Positions 1-7,390 are shown, counted from the first letter of the stretch. The stretch: DNA of 8,301 bases from CAZMXI01 sp964570205 (GCA_964570205.1 CAZMXI010000200.1:1-8301); one strand, 5' to 3'. The notes: generated by a model from the sequence alone, not told the origin. Numbers and translations are program-made.

Positions 1-505
1 GCGGGTTCTGGGTCGCCATGACGAAGAAGGGCTCTTCGAGCTTGCGGATCTGGCCGCCCGCCGTCACCTGCTTCTCCTGCATGGCCTCAAGCAGGGCCGA
101 CTGCGTCTTGGGCGTGGCGCGGTTGATTTCGTCCGCCAGGACGATCTGGGCGAAAATCGGCCCGGACATGAACGTGAAATTCCGCCGCCCGTTGGCATCC
201 TCCATGATGACGTTGGTGCCAATCACGTCGGCCGGCATCAGGTCGGGCGTGAACTGGATGCGGTTGAATTTCAGGTTCAACGCCTGCGACAGCGCGCGGA
301 TGAGCGCTGTCTTGCCCAGCCCCGGCACGCCTTCCAGCAGCGCATGGCCCCCAACGAACAGGCATATCAGCACGCCCTCCACGATCTCCTCGTGCCCCAC
401 GATCGCCTTGCCGATCTCCTTCTGCACCGCTGCGTAGTCATGCCGGAAGGCATCGCACATCGCCTGCAACTGCGGGTCAACGCCGGGAACTGTCTGTTGC
501 GCCAT
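1..505 (-). CDS. MoxR-family AAA+ ATPase, N-terminal part (3' end outside window)
   Basis: Cytoplasmic AAA+ ATPase of the MoxR family, which uses ATP hydrolysis to remodel or activate partner proteins, typically with VWA-domain proteins. The first 168 residues are visible. They show Walker A GVPGLGKT at residues 59-66 with the nucleotide-binding Lys65. Walker B is VLADEINRA around 122-130 with Asp125 and Glu126. The sensor-1 strand ends in MATQNP at 163-168, where the window stops. The family is usually about 310-340 residues, so roughly half is missing; the lid domain lies beyond the edge. The ATG at 505-503 is favoured because a GAGAGG Shine-Dalgarno sits 7 nt upstream and the preceding gene stops only 18 nt away, which suggests translational coupling to the VWA gene. 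The family assignment is firm; the specific client cannot be read from the sequence. Confidence 0.96.
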   Translation of the reverse strand, partial: MAQQTVPGVDPQLQAMCDAFRHDYAAVQKEIGKAIVGHEEIVEGVLICLFVGGHALLEGVPGLGKTALIRALSQALNLKFNRIQFTPDLMPADVIGTNVIMEDANGRRNFTFMSGPIFAQIVLADEINRATPKTQSALLEAMQEKQVTAGGQIRKLEEPFFVMATQNP

Positions 506-512
506 AACCTAT

Positions 513-518
513 CCTCTC
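513..518 (-). promoter_or_regulatory. Ribosome binding site of the MoxR gene
   Basis: GAGAGG on the minus strand, 7 nt before the ATG at 505. It lies inside the 18-nt gap after the VWA gene and fixes the start of the ATPase. Confidence 0.7.
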
Positions 519-523
519 AGAGT

Positions 524-3500
524 TCATTGGTCGCCCTGTTCCTTCTCTCGAATCTTCTGCTGCGCTCTCTTCTTTGCCTCAAGCAAGCTGCCAGTGTATC
601 CGCCAGCCCCCACAGCGCCTCTGGGCTTGGGCTCCTCTGGAGCTGAGGGAATCGGCCTGTCCGTCGCGCCGCCGACGACCTTTGACAGATCGCCCTCCAC
701 GGCCGCCTTCGCCTCAAACTTCACCTTTGGATCGCTCGCCGGCAGCGCAACCGTCTCCCGCAGCGTTTCCTGCGGCTTGAGTTTCGTCTCGGCCACTTCC
801 TCCCGCACCTTCTTCAGAGCATCCAGCGTCGGCTTGCTCTCGACCTTGTGGCTGAGCGTCCACGAGCGGATGTAGTTCGCGGTGGCAGCCGCCAGCTTCT
901 TCGTTGATTCCCAGTCCCACGCGATGCGCCGGGCGGCCACATCCACCAGCACAAGCCCCAGCAGGATCGGAATCAGAATATCCCAGACTGGCAGCGGCGA
1001 GCCGCTTCGAGGGACGTTCTCCCGGCTGAACAGGTTAGCCGCCTGCGCATCCCACGGTTGGATCACCCGTCCGCCCGTCCGCCGGGCGATCTGCTCCAGC
1101 AGCAGGTCATTGCTTTTGAGCTCGCGCATCTCCGGTGAATCGTTCACCGACACGCCCGAGACGACCATCCCCTGCGCATTGTTCGGGCCGCTGTAGCGCA
1201 GCGCTATCACGTAGCTGCCCTCGCGGTTCGTCGGGAACTCGGCAGTGTACGTGCCTGGGCCCACCTGCACCAGGCGAATCTCCTGCTGGCCACCCTGGGG
1301 GTCCACCACGGTGCCGGTGATGTTCAGGAAGTTGGCAAAGCTGGCGTTCGGGTCCGTCGCCTCAACCCGCACCACCGCCCGGTCGCCGCGCCGCTCGGTT
1401 GTTACCGATACATCCTGGCTCATCGGCGGCCGCGACATCGCCCGAACCAGTTGCCCCCAGAACTTGCCGTAATTCGCGGACCATCGCGCAGATGCCCACC
1501 CAGGCGACCATTTGCCCCCGGCATCGCTGGCAAACACCGCCGCCCTGCCCAACCCCGCCTGCCAATGAGCGAACAGCGGGTCTCGCTTGCCGTTGAATAC
1601 GACTTCAAGCGGCATCTGAATCGTCGGGTTGTTCTTCCTGTGGCTCAGCACCACCCCAAACACATCGGGCGGCTCGGCAACGCCTTTCATCACGTCGCTC
1701 AGCGTTGGATTCGCCGCCACGACGAGCGGCGGCTCCCGGCTCTCCTGGATCAGCGAGCGCCGGATGGTCGTTGCTTCTTTGATGAATATCTGCGGAAGCT
1801 GGTCCGGATTGCTGTCAATCGGCCCGTATGCCTTGCCCCCCGTGGCATCCGCGATATCCCTCATCGTCGAGTCGATCTGCCCTCCGTGCGGATAGACGGT
1901 CACGGTCGAGACCGTCACCTTATTCGCCCTCAGTTCCTCCACGATGGTCCAGTCGGTGACGCGCGGGTCGCCATCGCTGATGATGATGATGTGCTTCTGC
2001 CTCGCATCCGACTTCTTCAGGGTGTGCTGATTCCCCACGCCGCGCCAGGCCAGTTTCAGGCAGTCGTCAAAAGCGGGCATGTCCTCCGGCTTCATCTTCT
2101 TGATGGCCGCCGTGGCACGCCGCCCGTCGCCTTTGAGGCTCAGGGGCAGATCCCATCCCACGCCATTGATGTCGTCCTTCCCGCCGCCGTAGCTGACGAT
2201 TCCCACCTCATCATGCCGGGACAGCGTCTCCATCGCCTTGATGGCGCATTGTTCGCCCCAGTAGTCCCCACGCGGCATTTCGCAGGCATGGATCAGAAGC
2301 ACCAGCGCCCCCTTGCTGATCTGCCGCTCGGCGGGCACGTCGAAGCTCACCGGCATGATCTCTTCAACCTTCGAGCCCTGCCAACCGCCGGCCCCCATCG
2401 AGTCCTCGCCCCCGATCATAATGAGCCCCCCCCCGAAGTTGTGCACATAGCTGGCCAGCAGGGGGTCATGCGCCTCGCTCACGCCCGTTGCGCCGCCGGC
2501 CGACCGTACCCGCGGGACGTTGTTCAGGATGACGCAGTCAAAAGCCTGCAACGCCACCAGGTCATCCGGCGTCTGCTCAACTGCGCGCCGCTCGACATTG
2601 ATGCCCTGCGCTTCCAGCGCCCGCATCAATGTCATGCCGGCTCCGTCTCTGGTGCCATCGACGTACAGCACCCGCCCCTGGCCTCGCACAAACGTGAAAG
2701 CCGAGCCGCTGTTGTTCGCCACCAGCGTATCGCCCGCCGCACCTTTCGCGTTGTCGTTGCCCGCAAGCACGTCCGGCTCAAAGACCGCCTTGAATCGCCT
2801 CACGCCCGAGCTGCGCAGCGGCGGCACACGAAAACGCTCGATGTGCTTGCGCGGCTCGATCTTGCCGTCGGCATTCAGCGTGGCCGGCGACACCACGATC
2901 TGCCTCGGTCGCGACTCCAGCGGCTGCCCCGCCTCCGTCAGGGTCAACTTGCCGCGTACGGGCTCGAGATGGGTCGAGAGCATGCTCACCGCCACCTCAA
3001 ACGCGTCGATCTCCCTCCGCCAGGCCGGGGCGATCACGCGCTCGATCAGCACCTCGCTCTGGACGGCGAAGCTGAGCTTCATGACGTCGATAGGGACCTT
3101 CTGCGATGCGGCGGCCGCCAGCGCCGTCTCGATGTCGCCCGCCGTCTGAAGGCCGTCGCTGACCAGCAGCATCCGCCGCATAGCATCGCGCTGGAACGTC
3201 GCCAAGCCAAGTTGAATGGCCGACGCAATGTCCGTCGCTTCTCCCCGCTCGCGGATCGCCCGCGCATCCAGCATCAGCGTCGGATAGGGGATGGCGTCGA
3301 TCAGCGGCATGGACGAGAAGCTGATCACGCCGATGCGGTCGTCCTTGCGCACCTTGTGTTGGGGTTTCGACGCCTGCGTCAGGAAATCGTCGACCGATTC
3401 CTGAAGGCTCCTGCCCGGATAGGTTCGATACAGCCGTGTCGAGTCGCTGATGTCGCGCAGCACCAGCACTTCGACCACCTTGTGTTGTCGCTGCCACCGC

Positions 3501-3721
3501 GCCCCGCCCAGGATCAGCACCAACAGCGCCACCACGCACAGCCGGATGCCGATCGTCACCCATTTCTTCGCCCGACCCAGCCCAGCCATCGATCGCACGC
3601 CCAGGATAACGATCGGCGCCGCCAGGATGGCGTAAATCAGCGCGGCCTTCAACCAGGACATGTACTCCAGGTCCATCCAGAAGGCCGCCAGCAGCGAGTT
3701 TGAGATGGGCGTCCATTCCAT
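524..3721 (-). CDS. Membrane protein with two VWA domains flanking a glutamine-amidotransferase-like domain
   Basis: 1065 residues, the probable VWA partner of the adjacent MoxR ATPase. Two membrane helices (about 23-43 and 54-74) precede VWA domain 1 (about 82-220), whose MIDAS metal site looks complete: DISDS at 90-94, Thr163, and Asp189 in VSDG. A class I amidotransferase-like domain follows (about 345-460; VLYVDGT at 351 and FGGGLIMIGGEDS at 429-441) with no Cys at the nucleophile elbow, so it is probably not catalytic. VWA domain 2 (about 470-645) has HACEM at 478-482 instead of DxSxS but keeps ISDGDP at 581-586. A beta-rich region (about 770-860) leads to a third helix (about 911-930) and a basic, Lys/Glu-rich tail. 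The Arg/Lys-rich loop between helices 1 and 2 suggests the large middle part is periplasmic and the tail cytoplasmic. The ATG at 3721 has only a weak ribosome site; Met16 (3676) has GGCGG 8 nt upstream and is an alternative start. Similar architectures are known in planctomycetes; the cellular role is unknown. Confidence 0.93.
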   Translation of the reverse strand: MEWTPISNSLLAAFWMDLEYMSWLKAALIYAILAAPIVILGVRSMAGLGRAKKWVTIGIRLCVVALLVLILGGARWQRQHKVVEVLVLRDISDSTRLYRTYPGRSLQESVDDFLTQASKPQHKVRKDDRIGVISFSSMPLIDAIPYPTLMLDARAIRERGEATDIASAIQLGLATFQRDAMRRMLLVSDGLQTAGDIETALAAAASQKVPIDVMKLSFAVQSEVLIERVIAPAWRREIDAFEVAVSMLSTHLEPVRGKLTLTEAGQPLESRPRQIVVSPATLNADGKIEPRKHIERFRVPPLRSSGVRRFKAVFEPDVLAGNDNAKGAAGDTLVANNSGSAFTFVRGQGRVLYVDGTRDGAGMTLMRALEAQGINVERRAVEQTPDDLVALQAFDCVILNNVPRVRSAGGATGVSEAHDPLLASYVHNFGGGLIMIGGEDSMGAGGWQGSKVEEIMPVSFDVPAERQISKGALVLLIHACEMPRGDYWGEQCAIKAMETLSRHDEVGIVSYGGGKDDINGVGWDLPLSLKGDGRRATAAIKKMKPEDMPAFDDCLKLAWRGVGNQHTLKKSDARQKHIIIISDGDPRVTDWTIVEELRANKVTVSTVTVYPHGGQIDSTMRDIADATGGKAYGPIDSNPDQLPQIFIKEATTIRRSLIQESREPPLVVAANPTLSDVMKGVAEPPDVFGVVLSHRKNNPTIQMPLEVVFNGKRDPLFAHWQAGLGRAAVFASDAGGKWSPGWASARWSANYGKFWGQLVRAMSRPPMSQDVSVTTERRGDRAVVRVEATDPNASFANFLNITGTVVDPQGGQQEIRLVQVGPGTYTAEFPTNREGSYVIALRYSGPNNAQGMVVSGVSVNDSPEMRELKSNDLLLEQIARRTGGRVIQPWDAQAANLFSRENVPRSGSPLPVWDILIPILLGLVLVDVAARRIAWDWESTKKLAAATANYIRSWTLSHKVESKPTLDALKKVREEVAETKLKPQETLRETVALPASDPKVKFEAKAAVEGDLSKVVGGATDRPIPSAPEEPKPRGAVGAGGYTGSLLEAKKRAQQKIREKEQGDQ
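2426..2434. repeat. Nine-base homopolymer (C9 on +, G9 in coding sense)
   Basis: Nine consecutive C on the plus strand. In the VWA gene it encodes Gly430-Gly432 of the amidotransferase-like core. Tracts of this length can slip in replication or be miscalled in sequencing. The reading frame here is intact and the encoded glycines fit the fold. Confidence 0.6.
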
Positions 3722-3741
3722 CAGATCACGATTCTATCTGT

Positions 3742-3764
3742 GGCGACTGGCGCCGGCAGTCACC
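3742..3764 (-). other. Hairpin in the gap between the permease-NHL and VWA genes
   Basis: On the minus strand GGTGACTG and CAGTCGCC can pair as an 8-bp stem with one T-G wobble around a 7-nt loop. It sits in the 62-nt gap, 20 nt after the stop of the upstream gene and 20 nt before the VWA start. No T-run follows, so it is not a standard intrinsic terminator. It could be an mRNA processing or stability element, or chance in GC-rich DNA. Confidence 0.35.
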
Positions 3765-3783
3765 GCGCCGCGCTCCAGCTTCA

Positions 3784-6288
3784 TCACCACGAGAACACCT
3801 GGATCCGGTTGTTGCCCGAGTCCAACACCATAACCCTGCCTCGCTTATCGACCGCCAGACCCCAGGGGCAGGCCAACTGGCCCGGTTCTCGTCCAGGCAC
3901 ACCCCATGTCCGAAGTCCCTGCCCGGTCCGCGGGTCGATCATCTGCACGCGATTGTTGCCGTATTCCGAGACCAGCAGCCGACCCTGCCTGTCCATGTCC
4001 AGTCCATAGGGAAACCGGAACTGCCCCAGACCCGACCCAACCGTGCCGAGGTTCCTCACAAAAGTCCCATCCGTCCTGAATGTAACGATGCGATGGTTGC
4101 AGGCATCGGCCACATACAGCATGTCGCCACTCACCACGATCGACTGCGGCCGCGAGAACTGTCCGTCTCCGGTCCCGAACGAGCCAATCACCCTCAGCAC
4201 GTTCTTTGCTTCCGGGTCAAACACCTGGATACGGTCGCTGTCGCGGTCGCCATATTCCGCCACGTAGATGTTGCCCTGCGCATCGAACGCCACATCGGTC
4301 GGGTAGACAAACTGTCCCGGCCCCTTCCCTCGCTCGCCCCACTGGTGAAGCAACCGGCCAGCGGGCGTGTAGACCATCACACGGAAATAATGTGTGTCCG
4401 GAACATACAGGTTCCCGTCGGGCCCCACCGTCAGCCCCACCGGCTTGCCATTCTGCCAGAGCGGCATCCGCCACTCGGCCGACGCCCGCCCGTCTGCCTC
4501 CAGTCGCTGAATGCGGGCCATCCGGTCCACGACGAAAAGGCAATCATCTCTTGGGCTGTATGCGACCCCCCGCGGGTAGATCAACTGCCCCGGCCCGGGG
4601 CCCGTCTCACACCAGATCGCCTCCGGTTCCACGCCATCTCCGCAGCCCGCGATCACCAGCAGCCCCAGCACACATCCAATCCGCCCCGTTGCCCGCGTTC
4701 CCAGCCACCGCCACCCCATCCACGCCAGCCCGATGGCCGCAACCCCCAGCACCAACGTCATCGCCATCAGCAGCAGCGTCCCTTCAAGCATCTCGTCGCT
4801 CCGCTGATAGTGCACCCAGTTCATCAACTCGTTGATGAGCGGCTGCGGTCGCAGCGGCGCCAGTAAGACCGTCATCGACACTTCCGTCATCGACATGGCC
4901 ATCATCAGGACGGCGGAAGCCATCACCATCGGCCACGCGATCGGCCAGATGACGTCCCGCGCTGTCCGTACCGCGCCGGCTCCATCCACAGCGCTCATGC
5001 CGCGCAGCTCGCGAACCCCCCCCGACCAGGCGAGTTCCCCCGCCAGCAGCGCCAGCCAGCCGAACCGCCCGATGTAACCAATGATCATCACCGCCGCACT
5101 GTTATACACCCAGCCCAGAGGATACCGCCCAGCCACCCTCATCGGCGCATTGTAAACCCGGATATCCGCGATCGCGAGAAGAGCCCCGCCGAGCAGAAAC
5201 GCCCCTACGCCCATGGCCAGCAACGCCCGACTTCGCCTCACGCAGGCCAGCATTCCGATCAACACGCCAACCAACCCCGTCAGGGCCCCATACAGCAGCG
5301 ATCCGACCGCATAGGGCCCTGTCCATAATAGTACCCGCATCATGGGCCCCTGGCCCCGCGCATCAACTCCCAGCCGATCGGGCGATATGGAGGCCGCCAT
5401 CGCCACCGTAGGCACAGCCACTGTCGCCAACAGCGCCAGCCATGCCAGCAACTGCCACCACCAGCGCGCATCCAGAATCCTCGGCCAATCCTGCTCGACT
5501 CCCTCCCCCGCCAATCGCCGCAATCCCAGAAACGCCGCGATCGACAGCCCGCCAACGACGATCAGCATCGGCATCCCCGTCGCCACGGCCTGGGCCGTCT
5601 TCTCCGCCTGGTCGCCATCGCCCTGCACAAACGCCGTTCGGATCTCAGTCGCGAACACGCTGATCCCGCTCCGCTCGTACGCCGAGAACTCCTGCACGGC
5701 CAGCAGCATCACCACCGCCCACGCCGCCAGGAACGGCCCGCTCAACTGCCGCGCCAACACCCGCCGCAACGCGCCATCCAGCAACGCCTGCTGTTGGACC
5801 TGAGCATCGCTGATACGAAGCGCCAGCCCCACGATCAGCGCCGCCGCGGGCCACAGCCAACTCGCCAGCACCCAGATCGACCTGAGCACATCCGGCCACG
5901 ATTGCGGCGCAAACTCGATATCGAACAGTCTCAACACTTGAAGCCAGCCATAGTTATAGCTGACCGATGGCATGATCAATGACAGCGGCAGCGCCACCAG
6001 CATCGCTTTGCTCAGCCATCCCCTGCCGCGGCCAACGACCACCGCACCGGGAATCGCCACCAGCACGGCCAGCGTCGCCGAGATGCCGTTATACAGCAGC
6101 GTTCGCCCCAGCAGATCAGCCCGAAACCGATTCAGGGTCATCTGTCCCCACGTGTCGGGCCGACTACCCACCTGCCATGCCAACCATGCCAGCGGCAATA
6201 GACAGCATATCCCGAAAACCACCCACAGCGCCCCTGCCGCCAGGGCGCTGGTTGCCTGCGAGTTTGCGCTTCTCCATCGGCCGGTCAA
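3784..6288 (-). CDS. Iron(III)-type ABC importer permease fused to an NHL-repeat beta-propeller
   Basis: 834 residues. The first ~530 form an FbpB/AfuB-like double permease with about 12 hydrophobic segments (near 12-40, 65-86, 93-110, 136-158, 185-205, 238-256, 278-300, 324-350, 355-376, 395-420, 447-478, 503-525). Two cytoplasmic coupling loops resemble the EAA motif (about 165-185; MSAVDGAG at 431 with Pro at 449), both lacking its Glu. After an Arg-rich stretch (518-536) comes a short hydrophobic segment ending in the lipobox VIAGC (545-549). Then six NHL-type blades run to the C terminus, with anchors near PRGVAY 572, PVGLTV 616, YPTDVAF 662, RPQSIVV 713, FPYGLDM 759 and CPWGLAV 807, and NHR/GNNR blade ends at 731, 767 and 825. 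The extra segment would place the propeller outside the membrane. The start is TTG, directly after an in-frame TGA, with AAGGCGG 7 nt upstream. Two TGA codons in a row end the gene. The substrate is unknown; no ABC ATPase gene is in view. Whether the product stays fused or is cleaved cannot be told. Confidence 0.9.
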   Translation of the reverse strand: MTGRWRSANSQATSALAAGALWVVFGICCLLPLAWLAWQVGSRPDTWGQMTLNRFRADLLGRTLLYNGISATLAVLVAIPGAVVVGRGRGWLSKAMLVALPLSLIMPSVSYNYGWLQVLRLFDIEFAPQSWPDVLRSIWVLASWLWPAAALIVGLALRISDAQVQQQALLDGALRRVLARQLSGPFLAAWAVVMLLAVQEFSAYERSGISVFATEIRTAFVQGDGDQAEKTAQAVATGMPMLIVVGGLSIAAFLGLRRLAGEGVEQDWPRILDARWWWQLLAWLALLATVAVPTVAMAASISPDRLGVDARGQGPMMRVLLWTGPYAVGSLLYGALTGLVGVLIGMLACVRRSRALLAMGVGAFLLGGALLAIADIRVYNAPMRVAGRYPLGWVYNSAAVMIIGYIGRFGWLALLAGELAWSGGVRELRGMSAVDGAGAVRTARDVIWPIAWPMVMASAVLMMAMSMTEVSMTVLLAPLRPQPLINELMNWVHYQRSDEMLEGTLLLMAMTLVLGVAAIGLAWMGWRWLGTRATGRIGCVLGLLVIAGCGDGVEPEAIWCETGPGPGQLIYPRGVAYSPRDDCLFVVDRMARIQRLEADGRASAEWRMPLWQNGKPVGLTVGPDGNLYVPDTHYFRVMVYTPAGRLLHQWGERGKGPGQFVYPTDVAFDAQGNIYVAEYGDRDSDRIQVFDPEAKNVLRVIGSFGTGDGQFSRPQSIVVSGDMLYVADACNHRIVTFRTDGTFVRNLGTVGSGLGQFRFPYGLDMDRQGRLLVSEYGNNRVQMIDPRTGQGLRTWGVPGREPGQLACPWGLAVDKRGRVMVLDSGNNRIQVFSW
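5016..5023. repeat. Eight-base homopolymer (C8 on +, G8 in coding sense)
   Basis: Eight consecutive C on the plus strand, encoding Ser422-Val425 just before the second coupling loop of the permease. The frame is intact. It is a possible slippage or sequencing-error site. Confidence 0.55.
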
Positions 6289-6295
6289 TCACCAT

Positions 6296-6302
6296 CCGCC
6301 TT
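6296..6302 (-). promoter_or_regulatory. Ribosome binding site deciding the TTG start of the permease-NHL gene
   Basis: AAGGCGG on the minus strand, 7 nt before TTG at 6288-6286. An in-frame TGA immediately precedes that TTG, so translation cannot start further upstream in this frame. The nearby ATG at 6295 is out of frame and abuts this site. No promoter-like element was recognised in the 59-nt gap 6289-6347. Confidence 0.6.
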
Positions 6303-6347
6303 GCCGTTCTCACCGCCGCCACACACCCGATTCACTTCGATCACCCT

Positions 6348-7355
6348 TCATCTGCGCCCTTCCAGCACCCTCAGCGACATCTCCGTCGCCGCCTTCATGT
6401 TTCCGGCCACCTTGGCGTAGTCCACATGCATGGGTTTCGCCCCGCCCGACTCCGCCGGTGCAAAGACCGAGTAGCGGGCGAACTTCGCCTCCAGCAGCTT
6501 CTGCTCAACCTCTTTTGACAGCAGGTAATCCACCAACTTCTTTCCCGCATCCGCCCGCCTGGCACCCGCCACCAACCCCACCGTGCACGGAATCGTCAGC
6601 GTTCCGATCTGCTCGGCCTTCTGGTCCGGCAGCACCATATCCAGTCTCCCGCCCTTGCGCAGCGTCGCATCCACATCATCGTTGTCCGTCAGTCCAGCCC
6701 ACATCGCTCCCCCGCCCACCGCCTCCGCCACCGGGCCGTTCCCGCCCAGCAGCTTCACATCGTTCGCTTTGAGTTGGTTCAAGAACTGCTCAAACCGCTC
6801 CGGACCCCACGCCGTGTACAGCGCTGCCACATGCCCCCGCGTCGTGCCCGCAACCGGACGAGCCATGCAGATCCTGCCTTTCAGCGCCGGATTCGCCAGG
6901 ACCTGAATGGAGTTGACGCCGCGCGCCGCCTCCGCCTGCGTCGATCGCGCGATCACCCGCGCCCGCAGCGACGTCCCCGCCCATCTTCCCTGCGCATCCT
7001 TGTATTGCGCTGGAATGTCCTTCGCCGATGGCGACTCATATGCCGCCAGCACACCCTGCTCGGCCAGCCCGATCGTATGGAACACCTCGTTGCCCCAGTA
7101 CACATCCGCCTGCGGATTGGCTTTCTCCGCCTCCAGGCGCTCCGCCAGCCCAACAGTCTTCGTCGCCTCCGAGTCCTTCTGCACCAGCACGCGTATCCCG
7201 CTCTGCCGCTCAAACGCCTCGATGATCGGCCGCGCCGCCACTTCATCGACGCTCGTGTACAGCACCACCTCCGGCCGGTTGTCGGCCCCCTTGCCGCAAC
7301 CGCCGCTCAATCCCGTCACGAGCCCCAGTCCCACCAGCCACAATCCTGTTCGCAC
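6348..7355 (-). CDS. Lipoprotein substrate-binding protein of an iron(III)-type ABC importer
   Basis: 335 residues from the chosen start. It is a periplasmic-side binding protein that would deliver a ligand to the permease encoded next. A lipoprotein signal is visible: Arg2, a hydrophobic core (about 5-16) and GLSGGC with the lipidated Cys at 20. The mature protein opens with VVLYTSVDEVAARPIIEAF (30-48), typical of the FbpA/AfuA group, and has YWGNE at 86-90, where Glu90 aligns by position with an iron-ligand Glu of FbpA. The adjacent Tyr pair that binds iron in classical FbpA is not seen; GLTDNDD occupies 221-227 instead, so the ligand may not be ferric iron. The GTG at 7355 is preferred because AAAGGGTGG lies 8 nt upstream. 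A GTG at 7367 would add four residues but has its ribosome site directly against it. The stop is 59 nt before the permease start. The fold and family are well supported; the substrate is not. Confidence 0.92.
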   Translation of the reverse strand: MRTGLWLVGLGLVTGLSGGCGKGADNRPEVVLYTSVDEVAARPIIEAFERQSGIRVLVQKDSEATKTVGLAERLEAEKANPQADVYWGNEVFHTIGLAEQGVLAAYESPSAKDIPAQYKDAQGRWAGTSLRARVIARSTQAEAARGVNSIQVLANPALKGRICMARPVAGTTRGHVAALYTAWGPERFEQFLNQLKANDVKLLGGNGPVAEAVGGGAMWAGLTDNDDVDATLRKGGRLDMVLPDQKAEQIGTLTIPCTVGLVAGARRADAGKKLVDYLLSKEVEQKLLEAKFARYSVFAPAESGGAKPMHVDYAKVAGNMKAATEMSLRVLEGRR

Positions 7356-7363
7356 GCAAGCAA

Positions 7364-7372
7364 CCACCCTTT
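7364..7372 (-). promoter_or_regulatory. Ribosome binding site of the solute-binding lipoprotein gene
   Basis: AAAGGGTGG on the minus strand, 8 nt before the GTG at 7355. It favours that codon over the GTG at 7367, which overlaps this site. Confidence 0.5.
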
Positions 7373-7390
7373 CCGGTTCCGGGTCTTGCC

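Noticed and set aside
1..505. The partial ATPase as the missing ABC ATPase of the importer
   Set aside because: Its Walker B and sensor-1 motifs (ADEINRA, ATQNP) are MoxR-type, and no ABC signature LSGGQ is visible.
1451..3703. 750-codon open frame on the plus strand
   Set aside because: It lies entirely antisense to the VWA gene. Its translation is rich in Arg, His and Pro with no domain signal, as expected of a mirror frame in GC-rich coding DNA.
2997..3716. 239-codon minus-strand frame overlapping the VWA gene
   Set aside because: It is out of frame with the clear VWA domain 1 coding sequence and its translation shows no family signature.
3742..3764. Intrinsic terminator splitting the operon
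   Set aside because: The hairpin lacks a following T-run on the minus strand, so it is recorded only as a hairpin.
3700..4866. 388-codon open frame on the plus strand
   Set aside because: It is antisense to the NHL part of the permease-NHL gene, low-complexity Pro/His/Arg-rich, and has no recognisable motif.
6293..6295. ATG 7 nt upstream of the TTG as start of the permease gene
   Set aside because: It is out of frame with the permease and abuts the ribosome binding site. An in-frame TGA sits directly before the TTG.
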